Positions 1 through 5,654 of a DNA stretch of 13,396 nt are shown here, in pieces (position 1 is the first letter of the stretch; the number at the start of each line of letters is the position of its first letter). The notes under the pieces were generated by a model. The model had not been told where the DNA came from, made no database searches, and saw only the letters and a program-made list of their open reading frames with translations. Location of the stretch: NCBI GenBank assembly GCA_050049355.1, contig JASFWK010000050.1, forward strand, positions 1 through 13,396. The letters run 5' to 3'. The translations under genes and the position numbers were made by a program. Source of the stretch: JASFWK01 sp050049355. Its GTDB lineage: Bacteria > Chloroflexota > Anaerolineae > B4-G1 > DUEL01.

Positions 1-135
1 GGCCCGCCGCAGGGCATCCGCAGGGGCGTGCCACGCCCGCTCGATGTCCCCAAAGGTGTCCAACAGGGCCCGCAGACGTGCCGGGCCGATGCCTTGTACC
101 AGGTTGAAACCGATGTAGTAGCGCAATGTGTCCAT
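1..135 (-). CDS. dprA: DNA-processing protein DprA, N-terminal fragment (runs off the left edge)
   Basis: Only the first 45 codons are present; the frame is open to base 1. The start is ATG at 135, with a GAGG Shine-Dalgarno about 10 bases upstream. The protein begins MDTLRYYIGFNLVQGIGPAR and continues RLRALLDTFGDIERAW. This is the helix-hairpin-helix/SAM-like N-terminus typical of DprA (Smf), with the 'GIGPARLRALL' hairpin and the 'FGDIERAW' helix. In the family, DprA binds incoming single-stranded DNA and loads RecA during natural transformation; the Rossmann-like DNA-binding domain would lie outside this window, so it cannot be checked here. The gene lies 85 bases downstream of rimM in the same orientation and may be transcribed with it, although a hairpin sits between them. 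A related HhH protein is the main alternative, but the start and spacing fit DprA well. Confidence 0.85.
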   Translation of the reverse strand, partial: MDTLRYYIGFNLVQGIGPARLRALLDTFGDIERAWHAPADALRRA

Positions 136-166
136 CAACCTGTTTCCTCTGCTGTGATGTGGTTAC

Positions 167-198
167 GAAGCCGCAGAAGCAGGCAAATGAGCGGCTTC
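167..198 (-). other. Inverted repeat (8-bp stem, 16-base loop) between rimM and dprA
   Basis: Bases 167-174 (gaagccgc) and 191-198 (gcggcttc) are perfect inverted repeats separated by 16 bases. As RNA from the minus strand this would be a GC-rich hairpin 20 bases downstream of the rimM stop. It is followed by GTAACC rather than a run of T, so it is not a canonical rho-independent terminator. It could be a processing site, a stabilising 3' hairpin for the operon mRNA, or chance. Confidence 0.4.
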
Positions 199-220
199 CG
201 TGCGAGCCTAAGTGTGGGGG

Positions 221-793
221 CTACTCTTCGTCCAGGAGTCCCGGCAAAAGAGTCACAACGATTCGGCGAGCTTCCAGATCCAGGTCCTGAACTACATCCT
301 CGATGACGGGGATGAGCACCTCCCCACGCGGGCCTCGTATGACGTAAACATCATTGGCGCCAGTCTCCAGCACCTCCACTATCCGACCTAGAGGCTCTCC
401 CTGGTCAGTGACGACCTCTGCTCCAAGGACCTGGAAGTGGTAGTACTCTCCTTCCTCCAGTGGGATGGCCGTCTCGATGGGGATCTGTACCAGCTGGTGG
501 CGCAGTTCCTCAGCGGCGTTGCGGTCGTCGCAGCCTGCCAGCTTGATCAGCGCTGCTCCTCTGTGAAAGCGGATCCCCTCTACGTCGTAGGGATGGACCT
601 CAGTCCCCAGGTAGAGAACACGGTGGAGGGATAGCCGCTCAGGGTAGTCCGTCAGAATCTTGACACGCAGTTCTCCGCGTACTCCGTGTGGGCGAAGTAC
701 ACGGCCGACAGCTAAGAAGCGGGGCTCAGGGGTGCTAGGTGGGTGTCCTGAGCCCTTCGATTTGGAATTATCCGCTTGGCATGGACCGTCCAT
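221..793 (-). CDS. rimM: Ribosome maturation factor RimM
   Basis: 190 residues. RimM binds ribosomal protein S19 in the assembling 30S head and helps 16S rRNA 3'-domain maturation. The N-terminal RimM domain spans about residues 25-108 and opens with the hallmark FLAVGRVLRPHGVRGELRV; a PRC-barrel follows at about 115-188 (YYHFQVLGAEV, GANDVYVIRG, LIPVIEDVV). A polar, low-complexity stretch of about 25 residues precedes the conserved domain; there is no other ATG or GTG between it and the domain, so ATG 793 is the only sensible start. The start lies 6 bases after the khpA stop. The nearest Shine-Dalgarno-like GGAG is about 15 bases upstream, and the start codon falls in a small perfect inverted repeat, so translation is probably coupled to khpA. 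It belongs to the ffh-rpsP-khpA-rimM run. Confidence 0.96.
   Translation of the reverse strand: MDGPCQADNSKSKGSGHPPSTPEPRFLAVGRVLRPHGVRGELRVKILTDYPERLSLHRVLYLGTEVHPYDVEGIRFHRGAALIKLAGCDDRNAAEELRHQLVQIPIETAIPLEEGEYYHFQVLGAEVVTDQGEPLGRIVEVLETGANDVYVIRGPRGEVLIPVIEDVVQDLDLEARRIVVTLLPGLLDEE
781..793 (-). promoter_or_regulatory. Inverted repeat covering the rimM start codon
   Basis: The minus strand reads ATGGACGGTCCAT, a perfect 13-base palindrome with one central base. In RNA it can fold as AUGGA-CGG-UCCAU, a 5-bp stem with a 3-base loop that includes the whole start codon. A ribosome finishing khpA, whose stop is 6 bases upstream, would melt it. A role in translational coupling is inference; a 5-bp stem is weak. 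Confidence 0.3.
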
Positions 794-799
794 CCAGCG

Positions 800-1036
800 C
801 TAGACGATCTCCAGGGTAACTCGCTTTCCCTGTTTGGCGGCGATAACCCGGACAAGAGAACGCATCGCGTTGGCGGTTCGCCCACCCTTGCCGATGATGC
901 GTCCCATGTCCTCTGGGGCGACTCGTAGTTCCAGGATGACGGAAGCCTCTCCCTTGATCTCGGAGACCTCTACCTGCGATGGCTCATCCGCCAGCGCCTT
1001 GGCGATGTACTCGATCAGGTCTTTCATAGCAGACAT
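800..1036 (-). CDS. khpA: KH-domain RNA-binding protein (KhpA family)
   Basis: 78 residues, the usual family length: a single type II KH domain. The RNA-binding GxxG loop is GKGG at residues 49-52 within GRIIGKGGRTANAMRSLV, flanked by the alpha/beta elements expected (ILELRVAPEDMGRIIGKGG). KhpA proteins, often with the Jag/KhpB partner, bind many RNAs and affect cell division or elongation in firmicutes; the role in this organism is not shown. ATG 1036 is chosen because GGAGG lies 8 bases upstream; Met4 (1027) is a weaker alternative. It sits 92 bases after rpsP and 6 bases before rimM, the standard position for this gene in the rpsP-KH-rimM cluster, which suggests a link to ribosome assembly. 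Confidence 0.93.
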   Translation of the reverse strand: MSAMKDLIEYIAKALADEPSQVEVSEIKGEASVILELRVAPEDMGRIIGKGGRTANAMRSLVRVIAAKQGKRVTLEIV

Positions 1037-1128
1037 CGTTGTTCCCTCCCTTCGTAGTGGACATTCAGATCACGTGCGGGTTCGGCGTCGTAGGAACGGG
1101 GGTTCCGCCGCAAAGAAAGATAGTGGTC

Positions 1129-1632
1129 TTACCCCTCGGTCTCTTCCTCCTCCCCCTCTTCCTGGTCCGGAGCCTCGGGCGATGGCTCCTCCTCTGCCTC
1201 GGCTGAGGTTTTCTCTTCCTCTTCCTCTTCCTCTTCCTCTTCTTTCTCTTGCTCTTGTTGTTCTTCTTGGGTCTGCTGGGCAGCCGACACAGGCGTGGTC
1301 TTAGGGCTCACGATGGGCTGCGCTTGCCTGGCTTCGTCAGCCTCCGCCACCAGATCCTCTAGCGACTCTCCACTGTGCAGTCGTTCCAATCGGTCCAGAG
1401 TTCCCCAGTTCTTCAGCAGCCGGGCAACCGCCTCCGTGGGCTGAGCTCCTACGCTCAGCCAGTGTAGGGCTCGCTTCTCTTCAATGCGCACGGTTTCTGG
1501 TTCAGTGCGCGGGTTGTAGAACCCGATCGCCTCAATGAACCGCCCATCGCGTGGGAACCGCGCGTCTGCTACAACAATGCGATAGCTGGGCTGCTTCCTC
1601 GCGCCCACCCTGCGCAACCTGATCTTGACCAT
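1129..1632 (-). CDS. rpsP: 30S ribosomal protein S16 with a long acidic C-terminal extension
   Basis: 167 residues, about twice the usual 80-90. Residues 1-82 are ordinary S16: MVKIRLRRVGARKQPSYRIV, the ADARFPRDGRFIEAIGFYNP block, and the ALHWLSVGAQPTEAVARLL helix region. S16 binds 16S rRNA in the 30S body and is an assembly protein. From about residue 100 the sequence becomes low complexity and very acidic, with ten consecutive Glu at 131-140 and further Glu/Asp/Pro/Ser to the end. The Glu run is encoded by a perfect five-fold GAAGAG repeat. The frame is uninterrupted and ends in TAA, so this is a true reading frame rather than an obvious frameshift product. GGAGGAG directly precedes ATG 1632. 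The gene lies 43 bases after ffh and upstream of khpA. The tail is probably disordered; its function is unknown. Confidence 0.96.
   Translation of the reverse strand: MVKIRLRRVGARKQPSYRIVVADARFPRDGRFIEAIGFYNPRTEPETVRIEEKRALHWLSVGAQPTEAVARLLKNWGTLDRLERLHSGESLEDLVAEADEARQAQPIVSPKTTPVSAAQQTQEEQQEQEKEEEEEEEEEEKTSAEAEEEPSPEAPDQEEGEEEETEG
1213..1242 (-). repeat. Perfect hexanucleotide repeat (GAAGAG)5 inside rpsP
   Basis: Five perfect copies of ctcttc on the plus strand (GAAGAG on the coding strand) give ten consecutive glutamates in the S16 tail. The surrounding pyrimidine-rich stretch on the plus strand runs from about 1207 to 1254. Because the unit is six bases, slippage would add or remove Glu-Glu pairs without breaking the frame. 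Confidence 0.95.
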
Positions 1633-1675
1633 ACTCCTCCTGAATGTGTTGTCTTGGTTGTCTGTCTCTTGTTTC

Positions 1676-3004
1676 TCAGAACGGCAGCCCCAAGCGGCCC
1701 TTCCCTGGGCCCACCTGGCGGCCTAGCTGCTTCACCATCCGTCGCATCTGCCGGAACTGACTGAGCAGAGCGTTTACCTCCTGCACGGTGGTTCCACTGC
1801 CGCGCGCTATCCGTCGTTTACGGCTGGCATTCAAGATGCCGGGTCTCCGCCGCTCCTGGGGGGTCATAGAGAGGACAATCGCCTCTACCCGCCGCAGTTG
1901 CCGTTCGGCGTCCCCAGGGGCCACCTCACTCGCCAGCCCACTCATGCCAGGCACCATCTCCAATACCTGGCTCAAGGGCCCCATTCGCCGAACTTGCCGC
2001 AATTGCTTGAGGAAATCCTCCAAGTCAAACTCCGCCCGCCGGATCTTCTCCCCCATCCGCCGGGCTTGCTCCTGATCGAAGGTCGCCTCCGCCCGCTCGA
2101 TAAGGGTGAGTACGTCTCCCATACCCAGGATGCGGGAAGCCAGCCGATCAGGATGGAAGATTTCCAGGGCGTCGGCTCTCTCGCCGGTGCCCAAGAACTT
2201 GATAGGGACGCCGGTCACCGCCCGCATACTTATGGCCGCTCCGCCCCGAGCGTCGCCATCGATCTTGGTGAGGATCAAGCCGGTGAGACCAAGATAGCGG
2301 TTGAAGCCCTCGGCGATGTTAACTGCCTCCTGGCCGGTCATTGCATCTGCCACCAAGAGCACTTCCACGGGGGAGACTCGGCGTTCGATAGCCTTCAGCT
2401 CCGCCATCATCTCCTCGTCCACCTGGAGCCGCCCGGCGGTGTCCAACACCACCGCGTCGTACCCCCGGCGGCGAGCTTCCCGTACGCCATTGGAGCAGAC
2501 GACGAGAGGGTCGCCCTCGATGCCCTGACCGTAGACGGGAAGCCCCTGTTGGTCGCCCAGCACTTTCAACTGGTCCACCGCCGCCGGGCGATAGGGATCC
2601 GCGGCTACCATCAAGGGCAAGCGTCCGCTTTCCTTGAGATGGCGGGCCAGTTTGGCTACCGTCGTGGTCTTGCCGGAACCCTGGAGCCCAACTACCATCA
2701 GCACCTGGGGTGCTGGTCCTTTCAGTTCCAGTTGGCCCGGCTTCCCCAACGTGGTGATCAGTTCCTCATGGACGATCTTGATCACCTGCTGGGCCGGGCT
2801 GAGGGCCTCCGTGACCTCTGCACCCACAGCTCGCTCCCGCACGCGGGCGATGAAGTCTTTAACCACTTTGTAATGTACGTCTGCCTCCAGCAAGGCCAAG
2901 CGGATTTGCCGCATAACCTCATCCACGTCCTCCTCGCGGAGGACGCCGCGCTTGCGCAGCCGGCGGAAGACCTCCTGAAGTCGCTCGGTCAAGCTTTCAA
3001 ACAT
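1676..3004 (-). CDS. ffh: Signal recognition particle GTPase Ffh (SRP54)
   Basis: 442 residues, normal family length. Ffh with the SRP RNA recognises hydrophobic signal sequences on nascent chains and delivers ribosomes to FtsY at the membrane. The N domain (about 1-85) contains the LLEADVHYKVVKDF helix. The G domain has the P-loop GLQGSGKTT (106-114), DTAGR (188-192) and TKIDGDARGG (246-255), followed by FLGTGE and the EIFHPDRLASRILGMGD linker. The methionine-rich M domain runs from about 325 to 430 and carries the RNA-binding RRIARGSGTTVQEVNALLSQF region (398-417). It is the first gene of the ffh-rpsP-khpA-rimM run, with a near-consensus promoter 47 bases upstream of its ATG. GGGGAG lies 3 bases before ATG 3004, a rather short spacing. 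No key residue is missing. Confidence 0.98.
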   Translation of the reverse strand: MFESLTERLQEVFRRLRKRGVLREEDVDEVMRQIRLALLEADVHYKVVKDFIARVRERAVGAEVTEALSPAQQVIKIVHEELITTLGKPGQLELKGPAPQVLMVVGLQGSGKTTTVAKLARHLKESGRLPLMVAADPYRPAAVDQLKVLGDQQGLPVYGQGIEGDPLVVCSNGVREARRRGYDAVVLDTAGRLQVDEEMMAELKAIERRVSPVEVLLVADAMTGQEAVNIAEGFNRYLGLTGLILTKIDGDARGGAAISMRAVTGVPIKFLGTGERADALEIFHPDRLASRILGMGDVLTLIERAEATFDQEQARRMGEKIRRAEFDLEDFLKQLRQVRRMGPLSQVLEMVPGMSGLASEVAPGDAERQLRRVEAIVLSMTPQERRRPGILNASRKRRIARGSGTTVQEVNALLSQFRQMRRMVKQLGRQVGPGKGRLGLPF

Positions 3005-3016
3005 CGTCTCCCCACC

Positions 3017-3031
3017 AGCGAAGGCTTCGCT
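3017..3031 (-). promoter_or_regulatory. 15-base palindrome in the ffh leader
   Basis: The sequence agcgaaggcttcgct is a perfect inverted repeat with 7-base arms and one central base. It lies between the predicted transcription start and the ffh ribosome binding site. In RNA it could form a 5-bp stem with a 5-base loop immediately upstream of the Shine-Dalgarno; as DNA it resembles a small operator. Function is inference. Confidence 0.35.
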
Positions 3032-3050
3032 TTAGGCATTGTATAGGAAG

Positions 3051-3079
3051 ATTATAATGTAGCACCCTCGTTTCGTCAA
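3051..3079 (-). promoter_or_regulatory. Housekeeping-sigma promoter of the ffh-rpsP-khpA-rimM run
   Basis: On the minus strand the -35 is TTGACG (3079-3074) and the -10 is TATAAT (3056-3051), separated by exactly 17 bases. This is one base away from the E. coli sigma-70 consensus. Transcription would begin around 3044-3042, giving a leader of about 40 bases before ffh. It is the best promoter in the window. Confidence 0.85.
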
Positions 3080-3312
3080 GTTGCCGAGTTTGCCGGGAGC
3101 GCCAACGAATTGTCAGGAGCCGTCCCAGCGAATTATCACAGGGCGCCAGGCCTAACCTTGCATGAAGGTGTGTTCGGTCGTCTCTCCAACCGCTCTCCAA
3201 ACAGCCGCCAAATGACAACCTACGTGACTTCTGCTTGCGAGGGAGCTGACTTGGGGCTTTCAGCCTAACTCGAGGGAAGGTTGCGAATGGGGGCGGATGT
3301 ATCCGAGCGCGA
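3080..3312. other. Gene-free region between tsaD and the ffh promoter
   Basis: Together with the ffh leader this is the only stretch of about 300 bases without a gene. Apart from the tandem repeat described separately I see no convincing coding frame, tRNA or small RNA. A short GGCT-GAA-AGCC hairpin occurs near 3252-3266, but it has no T-run and a 4-bp stem, so it is not called as a tsaD terminator. A 73-codon minus-strand frame crossing into the start of ffh (2997-3218) has no recognisable protein features. Confidence 0.6.
3096..3138. repeat. Two imperfect tandem repeats upstream of the ffh promoter
   Basis: On the plus strand, 3096-3115 (ggagcgccaacgaattgtca) and 3116-3138 share ggagc at one end and a cgaatt[g/a]tca block at the other; they lie head to tail and differ by a 3-base indel plus substitutions. 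They sit just upstream of the -35 element, where activator or repressor sites are often found. The binding of a regulator is a guess. Confidence 0.4.
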
Positions 3313-4335
3313 TCACGCCAATCGCAGCGCCGGCGCTACATCCAGATCCCACCCGCCCCGGTCGCCAGCCAGGAAGTGAAAGTGACCACAGGCGGCGATC
3401 ATCGCGGCGTTGTCGGTACAGAGAATGGGGGGTGGGTAGTAGACGGGGCCATCGGATCGTTCTCGGGCCATCGCCCGCAGGGTTTGATTGGAGGAGACTC
3501 CACCGCAGAGGAGGATCGCGGTGGCTTCATATTCCTCTGCGGCCGCTGCTGCTTTGGTGGCTAGGACGTCCACCACTGCCTCTTGGAAGGAGGCCGCCAC
3601 GTTACTTACGATGTCTCCCTCCAGAGGGCTCTCCAGCTGTCGAACAAGCCGCACCACTGCCGTCTTGAGCCCGCTGAAGCTGAAGTCATAGGTGCCCTCC
3701 ATCCAGGCGCGCGGCAGGTCGAAAGCGGACGGGTCACCCGCCCGCGCCGCCTCCTCAATGGCCGGGCCGCCCGGATACGGGAATCCCAGCAGCCGCCCTA
3801 CCTTGTCGAACGCCTCCCCCGCTGCGTCGTCCAACGTGCCCCCAAGATGGACATAGTCGCCGTGGTCCCGCATGAGAGCTAACTCCGTGTGTCCACCGGA
3901 GGCGATGAGGGCCAGGAGTGGAAAAGCCAGGTCGGCTGGGGCAGCCCCTTCGGTCTCCGCTTCTAGCCAGTGGGCATAGATGTGAGCCTCCAGGTGGTTG
4001 ATGGGCACCAGCGGAAGCTTCCGCCCTAGGGCCAGGCCTTTCGCTGCGTTCACCCCTACCAAGAGCGAACCGACGAGCCCGGGACCGTGGGTCACCGCCA
4101 CCGCATCCAGGTCGTCCCAGCCCAAGTGGGCCTCCTCCATGGTCTCCTGGAGGACCGGCACGATGGCCTCAATGTGAGCGCGGGAGGCCATCTCCGGGAA
4201 GACCCCCCCGTAGCGTGCGTGCATGTCCGCCTGTGAGGCGATGGTATTGGAGAGAATGCGACGCCCGGCGGCCACGACAGCTGCAGCTGTCTCATCGCAG
4301 GAGGTTTCGATGCCTAAGACGCGTATCTCTGTCAT
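3313..4335 (-). CDS. tsaD: tRNA N6-adenosine threonylcarbamoyltransferase TsaD
   Basis: 340 residues, the usual length. TsaD (Gcp/YgjD/Kae1) transfers the threonylcarbamoyl group from threonylcarbamoyl-AMP to A37 of ANN-decoding tRNAs, working with TsaB and TsaE in bacteria. The ASKHA-fold signatures are complete: VLGIETSCDE (6-15), HGPGLVGSLLVG (83-94), LLALIASGGHTEL (140-152), GLLGFPYPGGP-type block (181-191), DFSFSGLKTAV (217-227) and CTDNAAMIAACG (306-317). Metal ligands are visible as H114 and H118 in NHLEAHIYAH and D308. GAGG sits 7 bases before ATG 4335. It starts 3 bases after the stop of the phosphodiesterase gene, so it is almost certainly the last gene of the M24 peptidase-phosphodiesterase-tsaD operon. 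tsaB and tsaE are not in the window. Confidence 0.98.
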   Translation of the reverse strand: MTEIRVLGIETSCDETAAAVVAAGRRILSNTIASQADMHARYGGVFPEMASRAHIEAIVPVLQETMEEAHLGWDDLDAVAVTHGPGLVGSLLVGVNAAKGLALGRKLPLVPINHLEAHIYAHWLEAETEGAAPADLAFPLLALIASGGHTELALMRDHGDYVHLGGTLDDAAGEAFDKVGRLLGFPYPGGPAIEEAARAGDPSAFDLPRAWMEGTYDFSFSGLKTAVVRLVRQLESPLEGDIVSNVAASFQEAVVDVLATKAAAAAEEYEATAILLCGGVSSNQTLRAMARERSDGPVYYPPPILCTDNAAMIAACGHFHFLAGDRGGWDLDVAPALRLA

Positions 4336-4338
4336 CGC

Positions 4339-5640
4339 TTACCTCAACTCCTCCAATCGAACCAACAGGAGCGGTACGAGCATCTCCTCCGCCGTCAGCC
4401 CACCGTGGTGTCCCTGCAGCGGCGTCCTCTCCTCCCCGACGATGAGGCGGCTGTCATCCCGCGCCAGAAGCAGGAAGTCGCCCAGGCGAGCCCGCAGCGC
4501 GGGTGTGACTTCGTCGGAACCGAAGAGCCCTGCGCCGATTGCCTGTTCCATCTCAAGGAGGATGAACCGATCGGCCAAGTGTTCGGCGACGTATGCCCTC
4601 AGAGCTTTGGCCTGGCCGGGCTGGACGTAGAGGTAGGCGGCCCGTGATTCGCCAGCCGGTGGGAGGAGCAGCATCCGCTTCAGGGCCGGATGGTCGGAGA
4701 GGGAGACCACGCGCTGGGGCGATACCGTCGTTTGACCGTGATCGGCCATGACCATCAGCAGCGTTCCCTGCCGGGCGGCCGCGGGCAGGGCGGCCAGGAA
4801 GTCCTCCTCCAGCGCGCGGCCTACGTGGCGGAGCTCTGCGCGGCAGGCTTCGGCGTCCGGCCCGTAGAGGTGCGCAACGGTATCGAAGCCGCCCCAATAG
4901 GCCCAAGCGAAAAGCCGCTCCCCCTGCCGCTCGATCAGCGTATTGCGCAGATTGATCCAAAGATCACTGAAGCCGACGTGCCCTCGCATCTCGGCAATCC
5001 CGCGCAGAAAAATGGGCGCAAGACCGCCTCTGGTGTGAGGTAGGTAGGTGTGGGCGACGCTCTGGACGCTGCACGAGGCCAGTTCCTCAGCCAGGCTAGG
5101 GCCGGTGACGAACTGCTCTGGCTCCCAGCCCCAGTCCAGCAGTTCGCGGGGCCGGCTATGGGCGGAGGGAGTGAGGCGCAGCATGTTGGCAAGCACTCCC
5201 TGCTCGGAGAGCAGCAGCTTGGTGCCGAGGAAGCCATGGCCGAGGGGAGTTCGGCCGCTCTGGAATGTGGTCAAGGCAGAGACGGTGGTCGAGGGGAAGA
5301 CGGAGGTGATGGGGAGGAAACGCCCGGCCTTGGCCAGCTGATGGAAGAGGGAGTCTCCCCCGGAAAGCAAAGATCTCAGCTGCAGATATCCTACTGCGTC
5401 GATAAGGATGAGAACGACACAGCGGACGTCATCGGACAAGTCACTCCAGACGTGGTCGGGGAGCGGGGGTGCGGCGCTGCTCATTTCCACCCCCAAGAGC
5501 GCTGCGGCGGTGGCGGGAACGTTGGCGATGGAGTAGCCCTCGTAGTGAGGCATGACGAACGTGTCTGGAGGTAGATACTCCTCCAGGTTGGGAAGGTGGT
5601 GCGAATGGAGAGTCTGTTCAACCTCAGTGGTGAGGCTCAT
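4339..5640 (-). CDS. Alkaline phosphatase superfamily protein (type I phosphodiesterase/nucleotide pyrophosphatase-like)
   Basis: 433 residues, no signal peptide, so probably cytoplasmic. The metal-binding pattern of the superfamily is present in order: D81 in LILIDAVGY; SVFPSTTVSALTTFQSGR (113-130) with the likely nucleophile Thr118 or Thr119; D253 and H257 in GGFDTVAHLYGP; D300-H301 in MADHGQTT; and H411-H412 in GHHGGLTAEEML. This is the layout of type I phosphodiesterases, which hydrolyse phosphodiester or pyrophosphate bonds with two metal ions (usually Zn). The substrate cannot be told from sequence; related families include nucleotide pyrophosphatases, phosphoglycerate mutases and PglZ proteins. 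AGGAG lies 11 bases before ATG 5640. It sits 14 bases after the M24 peptidase gene and 3 bases before tsaD. A direct role in t6A metabolism is unproven. Confidence 0.88.
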   Translation of the reverse strand: MSLTTEVEQTLHSHHLPNLEEYLPPDTFVMPHYEGYSIANVPATAAALLGVEMSSAAPPLPDHVWSDLSDDVRCVVLILIDAVGYLQLRSLLSGGDSLFHQLAKAGRFLPITSVFPSTTVSALTTFQSGRTPLGHGFLGTKLLLSEQGVLANMLRLTPSAHSRPRELLDWGWEPEQFVTGPSLAEELASCSVQSVAHTYLPHTRGGLAPIFLRGIAEMRGHVGFSDLWINLRNTLIERQGERLFAWAYWGGFDTVAHLYGPDAEACRAELRHVGRALEEDFLAALPAAARQGTLLMVMADHGQTTVSPQRVVSLSDHPALKRMLLLPPAGESRAAYLYVQPGQAKALRAYVAEHLADRFILLEMEQAIGAGLFGSDEVTPALRARLGDFLLLARDDSRLIVGEERTPLQGHHGGLTAEEMLVPLLLVRLEELR

Positions 5641-5654
5641 TGAGTGTGGTTCTC

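Noticed and set aside
1898..3046. Very long plus-strand open frame (382 codons) opposite ffh.
   Set aside because: Shadow of the ffh coding strand; the product has no recognisable domain and ffh is unambiguous.
2997..3218. Minus-strand 73-codon frame upstream of and overlapping the ffh start.
   Set aside because: It spans the strong ffh promoter, overlaps ffh by 8 bases and has no protein-like features.
3005..3312. Possible small RNA such as SRP RNA next to ffh.
   Set aside because: I saw no conserved SRP Alu/S-domain tetraloop motif or strong extended stem, and no terminator-like T-run.
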